Assembly (NCBI GenBank): GCA_963971285.1
Contig: OZ020246.1
Location: forward strand, 25,642,494-25,706,493
Length of the DNA stretch: 64,000 bases
Direction of reading: 5' to 3'
Origin: Astropecten irregularis
Lineage: Eukaryota; Echinodermata; Asteroidea; Paxillosida; Astropectinidae
This document shows positions 1 through 12,100 of the stretch, one piece after another. Positions within the stretch are counted from its first letter, which is position 1. Every line of letters starts with the position of its first letter. The notes beneath the pieces were generated by a model that was given only the letters and a program-made list of their open reading frames with translations, did not search any database and was not told the origin of the DNA. Both the position numbers and the translations under genes were made by a program.

Positions 1-329
1 TCAGCGAATAATAGCCAAAGATCAATCACAAGTGATACACAAAGGATGGAAATTTGGTTGTTAATCCTGTTTGATTATTGGGTTTTTTTAAGAATAGGCC
101 TATTAGAAAATTGATTTTCATGAATATTAATGAATATTAAGAACTCAGGTTGGCTAAAACAAAATGTACCGATATCTGTTGACTAAACAAAACATATTTT
201 TTGCAAATATAAATGAAAAGATTAGGAGTTCAGTCAGTATAATAAATTTTCCTTTGCATTATTTCCTGCTGCTCATTTCATGCAGCTCCAGCTCCTTAGT
301 ACAGACTGTGAAACCCGTCATGTCCTCCA

Positions 330-430
330 ACTTATTTCGACGTCACGAGCACAAGCCACATTGCGCATGCGTATTAGTATCACAGCCATTTTGTGCGAAT
401 TTGACGAAGCTTTCGGAGTTGGAGGGAAAA
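330..430 (+). promoter_or_regulatory. Probable RBM39 core promoter (CRE-, NRF1- and YY1-like sites)
   Basis: Three recognisable sites lie within 60 bp: a CRE-like GACGTCAC at 339-346, an NRF1-type TGCGCATGCGTA at 362-373, and a YY1-type core AGCCATTTTG at 385-394. This is a common architecture for TATA-less housekeeping promoters. The DNA then runs into a short exon with a good donor at 514/515, which fits the 5' end of the RBM39 gene downstream. The sites are seen directly; promoter function is inferred. Confidence 0.55.
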
Positions 431-514
431 CTTTGCGAAAAACTGTTCGTCTACATCGTTAATTCAACAAAATATTCTCATGTACATTGGTACAACCTCT
501 TATGGTAAAGATTG
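385..514 (+). other. RBM39: Probable noncoding first exon of RBM39
   Basis: The stretch after the NRF1/YY1-like sites ends in a clean donor (AAAGATTG|GTAAGA, donor at 515). The next exon begins at 3100 after TTTTCTTACAG and carries 28 nt of 5'UTR before the start codon at 3128. The start of this exon is not determined from sequence and is placed at the YY1-like site, where such promoters usually initiate. Intron 1 would be about 2.6 kb. Confidence 0.45.
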
Positions 515-944
515 GTAAGAAAAGAAAACTCTCTCGGGTTGTAATCAGGCCGTTAGACGCCTGTTTTTGTGGTGTTATTATTCCCTTCGCAGCCAGTACG
601 TTTTGCTGCAGCTAGGGTCTCTGCTCTGCTTGAATCTGAACATCAAGCACGGCTTATGTGTTTTTATTTCCCTTTTGTTTGCATCATGTAATATGTATTT
701 TCTTAAATGTACCTTTCAAGTTGTGGATTATGAATGTAATAATTTATATGATTATCTTTGAGACATGGATGGCATTGAATATTGTTCGATTTAGATGGAT
801 TTTTAGACCCAGTAAACTCCTGTCGATCCTGTACTCAGAGTCTCAGTAGGGCCTACAGACAGTCTTTTTCAGTACAGTGACAGTGTGTCTTACTCTTAGA
901 CCCACACATGGGCTGTAGATGGCTCTCTTTTTACGATCTCGGAA

Positions 945-1800
945 AAAATTCCACTGACGGCCATGGCCAAATTGACCTAATTTTGGGATATTTGACAAGT
1001 TCAGAAGGGGGGGAATCTATTTTAAGGGTTTTTAGGTGTGAGAGGGGGCTCAGTGACTAGGGGGAGAGGTTTAAAAAAAGGGGGCAAATAAAAAAAAAAA
1101 AAAAAACGCCCTCTTTACACTTCTTTCTTCTCTCCTACCTCTCCTATATCCCTTCCTCCCCTCCCTTCACTCTTATTTTCCAACTTTTTTTTACCTTGAT
1201 CTCACTGGGATTCGAACCCGGGCTGTGGAAGAAACAACAATATTATTACAAATGCAATGGATTATCTGAGCACGCCACACGAGCGCTTGCTGCCAGAAGA
1301 AGGTTATATGTTCCATTTGAAGTTAAGGTCAAGTAAAATTGGCGGGGGAGTCCCAATATGCAATGGTTAAATCTAAGCTGCGTACCGCAATTCAATTCAG
1401 ACCTTCCAAAAATGTCCCTAGAATAATGCTATTTTGAAATCCCCACACCTAAACCCTCCCTGAATTTTCCTACCGTTATTACCTCACACTAAACACCCCC
1501 ACCCGCCCCCGCCCCCGCCAAACAATGGTCCCTCCTGAACATCAATATTCAACAGCTCCAGTGCCCTTTGCCCTCTGTCATGCGCACCACACATAAGTTC
1601 ACAGATAGAAAATGGCTGCCCCCGTTGTGCGCTACTGCTCTGAAGTGTGGGTCCAAAATACCCCGTAAAACCCACTTTCCAGATGTGCTACCCAGCTTTC
1701 CACTCCTGAGATTGAAGTTGGTCCTAACTTGTATCCAGTAAGTTAACTTTTAGAGGATGTAACTTTTTTTCCGTCATGGCCGTCAGTGGAATTCTTGCCA
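945..1800. repeat. Inverted-repeat element with GACGGCCA-type ends (long or composite copy)
   Basis: A left end near 945 (AATTCCACTGACGGCCATGG) reappears inverted near 1772-1792 (CATGGCCGTCAGTGGAATTC). The interior holds an oligo-A/pyrimidine tract at 1080-1190 and a tRNA-B-box-like stretch at 1207-1222 (GGATTCGAACCCGGGC). A compact copy of the same family lies at 2118-2390. It sits in RBM39 intron 1. No protein is encoded. Confidence 0.5.
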
Positions 1801-2117
1801 CGATCTCTCTCTCTCTCTCCAGTCGCCATTCACAGCCCTACTACTACTACTAGGGCAGGGGCATGCCTAAACATGCAAGATCCAAAGAGCAGAATAGCGC
1901 TCTGCCTCTGCACTTGCGCTAAAAATAGCACCGGATCTCAGACAAACATTGCAACCATCCATTCAAATGTGCGTGCATTTACATGTACACTACTGTCTTG
2001 TGTGAGACAATGTTTGTCTGACATCCGGGGATTTTGTGACGTCATTAGTGCGGAGCGATATTGTCACAAACGTTCGATTTGAATATCTTCTCAAATAAAG
2101 AAGACTGGACAATTTCA

Positions 2118-2390
2118 CGGAAAGAATTCCCTGACGGCCATTACAGAAACAGGGTTATTTCCTCCAAGACTGAGATAACTTATTGGATTCAGGTCATGAT
2201 GAACTTCAATCTCAGGTGTGTACACTGGGGTAGCATATCTGAAAAGTGAGATTTTCAGTGTTTTTTTACCTACAATAATACACTTCGAAAGTTTGTATGC
2301 AGCGGTAGCCATTTCTCTCATAACGGCCTCTGTCAGTCCCATAGGTTTGTGCAGAAGTGATGGCCGTCAGCGGAATTCTTTCCCAATTTC
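2118..2390. repeat. Foldback element, compact copy with GACGGCCA-type ends
   Basis: Terminal inverted repeats GAAAGAATTCCCTGACGGCC (left) and GGCCGTCAGCGGAATTCTTT (right) bound about 270 bp in RBM39 intron 1. The ends match the copy at 945-1800. The size, terminal repeats and lack of coding potential fit a MITE-type non-autonomous DNA transposon. Confidence 0.6.
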
Positions 2391-2744
2391 CCGTGAATTT
2401 CACCGTAAAAATCCCAGGTTGTGGAATTGATATGCTGACAATGGACGTCGCCATCTTGAAAAATTACGTCAAGCATCTCATTTCAGGGCACCCGACGCAA
2501 CAGGCACATGTTTATTTTGTGACATACAAAACTGGTCCCCAGTTTAGACCGTTCTTGCATAAGGGATGAGCAGGGAACCAATGGAGTCATCGCATGTCGG
2601 GTGCCTAGACTTCTGACACACGAAGCGTTGCCCCAATATACTCATCATTTTTCATGACGGTTGTGTCGACGTGATCATCTGGTTCTGGTTGTAAAACTCT
2701 AAGCCTAATAATTAGTGATATTGCACTTACAAGTTACATGTAAC

Positions 2745-3011
2745 TGGGCCCAATTTCATGGAATCCGTTACCGTTAGCAAAAATTCTTTGCTTACGGTAG
2801 CAGAATTCTTTTGGTTACGGTTAGCGTATTTCACTGAAGAGTTTCCTTTTTGGTAACGGTAAGCGCGTTAGCAGAAAATTATCACGGTTACCCTAGAAAT
2901 TCTTCGCTAACCGAGAGTCTTGCTTACGGATTCCATGAAATAGATTTCATACGTAGCAGTGCCCGTAAGCACAAAAATAGGCCGTAACGGATTCCATGGA
3001 ATTGGGCCCAG
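2745..3011. repeat. Foldback element with TGGGCCCAATT ends
   Basis: The element starts TGGGCCCAATTTCATGGAAT and ends with the inverse ATTCCATGGAATTGGGCCCA. The interior is built from alternating TTACGGTTAGC/GCTAACCG-type motifs that can pair along the whole length. It ends only about 90 bp before the acceptor of RBM39 coding exon 1 at 3100, so it would form a large hairpin near the intron 1 branch-point region if transcribed. Confidence 0.65.
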
Positions 3012-3127
3012 GACTTCCTGTATTTATAGTTTATTTGTATTTACAAATACCAAGATGTTACTAAACCATTGATCTTTTTTTGGTGTTATTTTCTTACAGT
3101 GAATAAGAGATAAGCCGTTCATCAGCA

Positions 3128-6100
3128 ATGGCTCTGTACGGTGATGACTTGGATGTAGAAGCTCTGCTGGAAGCTCCCTACAAAAACAATGAGGTAATAA
3201 TATCACAGAAATACAGTACAAACACATACACCACATCCTGATGACTGTTAAAAACATTGCAGCATTCACTAACGGTAACAGGCTATGAGTTTCATAGATG
3301 CCATACCCACTGTTGGCCTGGCCTTGCTCTTGGTCTTAGTCAAGCTAGTGTCCTCTGGAATTGTTTACTGAATCATTTCAGTTTCTAATGAAAGGTGCTT
3401 GATCTCTTCAGCAGCCAAATTACAGAACGAAAACTTGTCGGTAGACTCATGGTTTTTTCTGTTTCAAAAATGATCACCGGTGTAAAAATGTGTACGTGTC
3501 TTGTCATTTTGTGTACAGGTAAATCAGTGTTGTGTATGTAAACGTAAACTTTGAGTGGTAATGAAACAGATTTGACCTCATTGAAAGATTTGACCCATCA
3601 ATCTCATTCTTTATTTTGTAGACTTGCCATGATAACTCCTCATCATAGTTCCTTGTTGGCTGAGGTACAGTACTAAGTCCAGTTAATGTCCCCTCCTTGG
3701 AACTTAGATGGGATGATTCGGGAAGATCTCAAAAACGCTGGGAATATTGAAAGTAGTAGTAATCATTGTCTTTTAAAATCAACTTTTTATTTTGATCATC
3801 CCCAAACGGCCCATAAACCGTGTTGTTTTAGTTTTGCAGAACTAATGACTGTGGTTTGTAATTGAAACATCATATAATATAAGGCTTGCTAGCCATACTA
3901 CTGATGTGGACACATTCCAGAAGTTGTTTGGGTTCAAAACATGCAATAAATGAAATTTTTCAAGTTGGAATTAAATGCCTTAGCAGTAGTCACAGTTGTA
4001 AACATGCCAAGATTAAATTCCACAAAATGCGTCTAGCTCCTACTAACTCACATCTTGCTTAGCTTTGATGCCCCTTAGAATTGTCTTCATAGAGTAGAGT
4101 TTGCAATGGGAGTACCCTAAAAAAAACTTCAATTGTTCGACTATGAAACCCATGACTTGTGTCCAAAACCCAACACAGATAGCTAGGAATGATGTTTTAT
4201 ACTGCTTCATAATGGTAGGTGTAGGTAATATGAATTTATCTTATAATTGACTCGGGACTTTGTAATTTTTGTCTGAGTATATTTGAAGGTGTTATTTAAA
4301 CTGCCTGTAGGTTTCCCAAAATACACATTTGGTCGTTTTTATTCCAATTGCTTGTTCTAAGATCAGGTCTATTTAAAGTTTCTTCAAACACAACGTGCAG
4401 ATAGTCTTATTGTTTGAAGCCTTGCTGTTTTTTGTTCATGGAAATCCATGAAAATTGAATGAGTGAGTGACACAGCCAGCCAATCTTGAGGCAATATGAC
4501 TAAAAGATCTCCAATCCCCTCTTGCCCTAGGGTTATGAGATAAAGCCATCATGATCACCGGGTCCGGGAGGAAACTCTGTGCTAAAATCGGCAACATCAT
4601 CGAGTCGACCTTCCACGATCTTCATCCTGATTATTATTTTGTTTTGTCCTTACAATCCCTAACCCTTTTCCACCCAACCATTTAGCCACAAGTATTGCTA
4701 ATATTACTTATTTGAAACAGATTTGCTATTTTTATTCTGGTTTTGAAGAAATACACAGATTTTTTCTCATTGATTTTCCAGTCATTGGAACGTAATATTA
4801 TTCACTGTAGTTTTTATTTTCTTCATAAGCACAACCATACTTACAAACTATTCCGGAAACACACATTTTTGATTAGTCAAAAGTTAATGTTGAAAAGCAA
4901 AACAATATTTAAAACATGAATTACATGTGCACTTTAAAAGCAAAAAAGTAGCAAGAATAGTCCGACAATTTGCAGACCTTTGCTGAAAACCCCCCTTTCC
5001 CTTGAAAACAAAACAAAACAAGATTCATTCTTTGACAATCTTAAAAGTGAAAACAAAAACCCCGGTCCTCAAAGTTTTCATTTTACTGTTTTAGATTGAT
5101 TACTTACAAGTGATGAATACCATGGCTTTAAACAACGGTAAGTTGCTAATGGAAAGACCTGTTAGCAAATTACGTGTACACATGATAACATAATGTTAGT
5201 CAGTCAACTAATTATGCTGCATGGCAAAGGGAGAGAAGATAATCAGACACCATTGAAAGGGTTTGAATGAGAGCATTTATGCTTGCCATTGAGAAGACCA
5301 GTGTGGCATTGGTAGTGATATGAGAGCCGTGCAGCGACGGCCCATGTCAAACGGAGCCGCCAGGTTTTTCATTTTGGGCGATGATTGATTTTTGATTTGT
5401 TCTCTCTCTTCTTCTTTCCCTCCTCACTTGTTGTCCCCCTTTTGTACCCCTTGTCATTCCTAATCGACATTTCCTACCTACACAACCAAATTCTGCTGTC
5501 GGCTGGTTCCCCACCCATAATGCTGTTGTATTTTGGATGATCATAGGGAGACACGACAACCAGTAAGAATGGCGTGCCAGAGAAGGAACCACCCGCCAAG
5601 AAAAAGTGAGTAACTGAGAATTCTCATCTTTTTAAATTTTTGCTTGTTGTACTTTGACTGTATGGAGTGGGTAAGGAATCTAGGATTGCACACAAGGGGA
5701 GGTGATGAAGTTTCTGGGTGGGGGTCTCTTTGTGACTTTTTATCATTTGTATGTTTCAAACACAAAGGAAAGGTAAGTTATTACGCTCTAGTGATCTACC
5801 CTTGGCCCTCTGTCAAACAGTGTGATAAAATGTTTTCTCTCGGGAATTGATACATATTAAAACTGCCTTCCAATTTAAAACCATTGAACCCTGAAGTATA
5901 CATTGCACCCATACAGTCATGGTAACGCAAGATGCTGTTTTGTAGTCTAAGATTAATTATGAACCTTTCCGCACCATTATATCTGACCTGGGATACATGT
6001 TTGTTGTCGCAGATTTAAAGTGACTTAGCCCAATGCCGTTGTGATCAGCAGTGCCCACTCGCGGCCGAACCAGGGCTGGACGTCTTCATAAAGGGTACTG

Positions 6101-9100
6101 GACAAGTTCCGACTGACCCCTCCGCTCTGATGGTCTGAGACCAGTCAGAAGAAAAGCCAATGAATCTTGTGTCTTAGGTCTTTTGAACTGTGTACACTGT
6201 TAACGGTGAAACACTGTAGGACTGTAGCAATTTGCAAAGGATGGTGTGTGGTTGTGTTAAGATGGTGCATGATTATGTGAAGATGAGGTGTGGGTATGGG
6301 AAGATGAGGTTTAGATCTTGTTGGGAAGCATGTAATGTGTGTCATGCTTTTTGTTCACCATGCTATGAAGTAAGAGAATTTCTATAGCCAGAACACAGTA
6401 ATTCAGAAAAAGAAATTAATCCAAGCTGCCCATTATATGATCGTAAGAAGCCATACGTACCTGTCACTTTTCCCACTTTGGTTTTCTTAGCATTCATTCA
6501 AACCAAAACGATGTGTATTAGAAGGGTTTTAACCAAACCTATGACTCATTGATAGTTAGGATTCAAATTAGCAACATTAAGCCAGCAGTGTGTCATCGTG
6601 TTGATGTGTAGTTAGCGTAACATGATTATCCTGTACTAAACTGTTCTATAACCCCCAAACTACAAATGCTCCAACCAGACACAGAGGTAGCCCCAGCCGA
6701 AGCCCCAGCCCAGTTGTTGCTCGTGAAAAACACACCACCAGCAGCAGTAGCAGCAGCAAAAAGAGCAGCAGCAGCAGGCGTCGTAGCCGAAGCCCAGACA
6801 AAAGACGAAGTCGCAGCCCGGAGAAGAGACGTCGTAGCAGAAGTCGCAGTAGAGAGAAGAATTCCTCTAGACATGACCGAGACCACAGAGAGCGAGATAG
6901 GGAGCGCGATCGAGACAGAGAAAGGGACCGGGGTGACAGAGACAGGGGACGAGGGTCTGGTAGATACGGCAGGTAAGAATTATTCAGAAGAACTAAAATA
7001 ACCCACCTAGGCCCTTGTACTAGGAAGCATACTTAATCAAACATACTTAAACAGTTGGTGACAGGTTTGGTAGGGATTGGTACTGAACCTCATAACAGGC
7101 TCCAGCTGTTGAAGTTTGATTGAATTGATCTGGATGTGTCTATGCCTCAATGTGTAACTGTAGACCAACTGTCCCAAACCTGCACATAATGCCACAGTGC
7201 CTTTCAACACAAGTGGACCATCACAACTTCCTGTGCAACAGTATTATAGGCCATGAGTAACCTTGCCCACAAAATAAATGCCAGTGCACTGCCACAAACT
7301 CCAACACTTCTCTCCATAGGTCTCATGCCTTACTTCGCCAAACCTGACAGAATTAAACGATGTACTCATGGACCTTTGGTACTGAATGAAAGAAAAACCA
7401 ACAACGGGTCCTTACAGTTTGGTACCAAACCAGCCAAAACTCAACAGAACTACCTGTGGGAGTTTGAGGGGGTTGGGGCCATTAGAGTTAATGATGGTAG
7501 AATCATTTTGCTACCTGTATTCTGTTACGAATCCTAGTCCATGTTATAAGGTTCTGTACATACTTTCCTTGTCAGACGGAGAAGCCCTTCACCAGCACCA
7601 CCACCACCACCACGACGTGGACGTCGCAGCAAGAGCAAAGAACGTAGCCCAAACAGAGATCCGTTCCACTGGAGAAGAAGCCGATCGCGGAGCAGAGATC
7701 GCTACGGCAGAAGATCCAGCCCAAGGTAATTCATAACTGACAGTTTCTTGATGAAAAATAACAACAAATCAGATGACTGGTAGTACAAGTTAAAATATGC
7801 ACAGTGCTCCGTAGTATTGGTGGGTTAAGCGCTGCATAGGAAATGTAGTTACGTCCCAGTAGACATGTTGATTAGATCTCAAGATCGCAGGATAATGTAT
7901 TGCAAAGCCAAAAGCAAAACTGGAAAACTTAACCTGTGGCCGATTTCACCAAGCACAAAGGTCAATCATAAATCACGAACCATTCTTAATTGCTAGGCAA
8001 AGTGTGATGTCACAATACAAATCACTATGGAGATATTGACAACTCATCTTAAGATTTAAATTAAAGTTTCTTGAAATCCAGCCCAGTTCTATTACTAAGC
8101 TTGGAGTTACATAGACACAAAGCTGACATTGTCACATTCCTACACAATGTTGCATGAAGTTGGACTGAAAACTGATACAGTACTGCACATACACAGCCAC
8201 CTTGTGTCCTGAACATTAACACAATGTCTTGTTTGTTTGTTTGTTTGTCTATTGCAGCAGCAGGAAGAAGGATGTTGAACCACCTCCAGAGACGAGGGAT
8301 GCACGTACCGTGTTTGTCATGCAGCTATCACAACGAGTCAAGGCTAAAGATCTGGAAGAATTCTTCTCCTCTGTTGGGAAGGTATGTTGTTCCAAATATT
8401 ACGCAAGTATCATCAAGTTGATCAGTTAAAATGCACCGAGCCACATAATTTTTTTAATGTAGAACTTGATTTATGTAGGATTAGCTTTTAATTATTTGAA
8501 ATGCTATCCTTCTGAAAAAGGGTACCTTAATTCTAGCCACATGAGGGTGGCAAAGGCTGTTCATTATTTCTGAACTGTATTTAAATAGTGTCTTTCACCA
8601 AACTCATCCTAGCTTACTATCAATCGTAGGACTTATTTATGATGTATTGCAGCCCTGTGTAGGATAAGATGGGTCATCCTTCATAACTCGAGTTACGATC
8701 GATTGTAGGGCTTCGTGAAATCGACCCTTGGTCCATTCTGTCTAGAAGTTATAACATATGGTGTAAATATTCTTAATGATGGACTTTAGAACCTGTTCAG
8801 AAAGGATCCATGCCAACATGCTCAAACGTTTAGGGTTAAAGAATGTGCCAATGGGGTGTTTCACGGTGTCCTCTTCGGGAAGATGCCCATCCAAAATGCC
8901 AAGCGAGTTCAGGGCAATCCAGCCATCCACTAATAACTTAAAGCACTGAGATCACCAGTAATCGGCAACATTGCGTCTTTTTTTTGTTCTTGGCAGGTTC
9001 GTGACGTGAAGATCATCTCTGATCGCAATTCACGACGATCCAAAGGCATCGGATATGTGGAGTTCATGTCAGATGAGACGGTTCCTCTGGTGAGTTTGCA

Positions 9101-12100
9101 CATGGCAGTTTCCAATTCATATAACTGGTTTAGTAATTACAGGGGTGTGAGAATTCGGCTAATTTTTGATTCCAATTTTTACCCTGAATTTCAGCTTTTT
9201 GGTACGCCTGCTGTGTACAAATGCACGGCAACTGATAAAATATCAGCTTCTTGCAAGCGCTTTTCAGCTTTTGTTGCATGTAGCCACTCACACCGCTGTA
9301 ATTAGTGACTTGAAGGTCTCTGTGGAGTGTGAGCAGGCCTCATTCAGTTTAGTTTATCTTGAAACTTAGAATTGTACATGTTCAGTGGAATGCCGCTATA
9401 ACAAACATGGCGGGATGCACATATAATTGTCTATTGTAGTGATATATTGGGTATGTATTGTACACACTTTCCTCAGAGAGGACGGGATAAATTTGTGAAG
9501 GACCATCATCCAAATAATTATCTCTGTAAGAGTTAGGGAAGTGATTTCAAGCCGATATGAGGCAGTGTGGTGGCTAATATGCCTGTAGCAATTCCTATAG
9601 ACATAATAAGAACGTGCACGCAACTTTTCCTGGATCAGCTGATTTCCTCTTTTTCATTTCACTCTTATGCCATCAGTAAGTGGAAAAAAAACTGTACAAA
9701 ATATGGTAAAGATTGGAATTCCCTTGTTTATTGTTCAGTCCAAGTTGCATGCCTGTATTACAAACATGATTTGTTAATATATAAACCATATAAATACTTT
9801 TGTGAATAACTGCTATTATGCTTTGATTTGATCACCAGGCGATGGGTCTAAACAACCAGAAGCTGATGGGGGTACCCATCATCGTCCAACCATCCCAGGC
9901 CGAGAAGAATCGTCTTGCTCAGAACAACCAGACCCTACAGAAGGGCGGTGCTGGGCCTATGAGACTGTATGTTGGCTCTCTTCATTATAATATCACAGAG
10001 GAGATGCTGAGAGGAATCTTTGAACCCTTTGGAGTGGTGAGTGAGAACAAATATAGATCCTTGTTGTGATGTGGTGTCTTGCATTAATCTAACATGAATA
10101 GTGCCCCTAGCTTTTAGCAAGGGTTTGGGCTAGCATTGTGCGACTGATGTTTAGCCCCATGCTAATGTACATTGACCTGTTAAAAACATGTCGACACCCC
10201 ACTGGGCTCTTAAATTCAGGGATGTGATACTTCAGATTTAAATCTGAATTCCGATTTTTGTTTTTAAATTTAAACTCAGAATTTCACCTGTTCTGTACAA
10301 AAGTATAGGAACTTTTTAAACTTCAGCTTTTTTCTTGTACACTGTTTGGTGGAAATGTTTGTGAAACAATTCCATTCTCTGTGTTAAGGATTTTTAATAT
10401 TGATTATGAATGATTTCTTGTTTGCTTTGTAGATTGACAGCATACAGTTGATGACAGACAGTGAGTTGAAACGATCCAAAGGCTATGGATTTATTACGGT
10501 AAGTCAAAGCCGGTTAGCTCAATACAGGATTTTCAGCACATTACACCCTGCTTATCCAGTGGTTACTTCTTGTCAACAAGTTTTTCATTGAATCTGAAGC
10601 TCTGTTTTCCTTTTCAAACCAGAGAATCTTCTACCGAACCACAGCCAAAACCCTCTATTTTGATACTCGTTATTTTAGAATGGATTGAAACCAGGGGTCA
10701 TTCCTGGGGCAAATTTCATAGAGCTAGTTAAGCACTAAAATGTGCTTAAGCACCAAAAACCCTGGTTAATAAAGTTGGTATGCCAGCCAAAACTCCTTGT
10801 AAATGTTATGCTCATCAAACAATGGCGGAATACAAGTCAAAAGCAGTTAACATCACATGAACATTTGGTTGGTAATCCCGTTTGATCAAGGAAGACTTTT
10901 CATGCTTAAGCAAATTGTTTACGTAAGCAGCTCCATGAAATTGGCCCCTGAGCCAGAGCTTTGGTTTGGAAAAGACCCTTGTACTCGGTTTCCCTCTTTC
11001 TTGAAGTCACAAAGGTTTCTCTTATTTACTCTTTGATTGATGACAGTTCCATGATGCTGATGATGCAAAGAGAGCCCTGGACCAGCTGAATGGCTTTGAA
11101 CTTGCTGGCCGTCCAATGAAAGTCAACCACGTGACGGAGAGATCAGACAATGCACAGGCAGCGTCTGCACTGGATAATGATGAGCTAGAAAGGACGGGGA
11201 TTGAGCTGACGACGACAGGACGACTGCAGCTCATGGCAAAGCTGGCCGAAGGTAAGAAGCCAAGACTCTTCTTGGTAGACATTCTAACAAAAACTCATCC
11301 TATACTGTCCACGGGTTGATTTCACCAAACACATTGTAACTTGCTGTCAATTGGAGGACTTATGATGCATTGCAGTCCTATGTTTATATGATAGACCCCC
11401 TACAATGGGTTATCCTTCGTAACTCTAGTTGCTATCAATCATACGGCTTGCTGAAATTGACCTCTGGAGCCTTGTGGTACATTGTATGGTGAGGTTTAGA
11501 TTTGCAAAAACAGTGTTAAGTGAAAAGAAAACTTCTGTTCAAAAAAAAACTTGTCTATAAAATGTAGAATATTTTTACATGAAATAAATGGTTTTCTGAT
11601 TGACTGATTTACATATGTTTGACTAATTTTCATATTGCATATGCATGCATTTATTTCACTAATTTATTTTACCATTGTGTATATCTTAGTGATTTACGTG
11701 CATATTTGATTATTTGCATATATTTGACTGATGTGTATTTGTGTTTTACTGCATTTGTTTGATGTGGGGCCGATTTAATGAATCCTTACAATCAATCGTA
11801 AGTTATTACAAAGGACACGCATTGTATCCTACGTAGGGCTGCAATGCATCATAAGTCCTACGATTGATAATAAGTTACGATGAGTTTGGTGAAATCAACC
11901 CCAGGGGTCGATTTCACTAACGCTTTGCGATCATTGCTATAGCCCAAATCCATCGCTTAATGGAAGATTGCTACGCAAAGTAGCAACCAATTTCCTGTTT
12001 AAAGATGGATTTGGGCTTTAGCGATGATCGCAAAGTGTTCGTGAAATCTTGGTTGGTTTGTATGTGTTTGGATTCATTGATAAGGCCTTATTGTCATATA

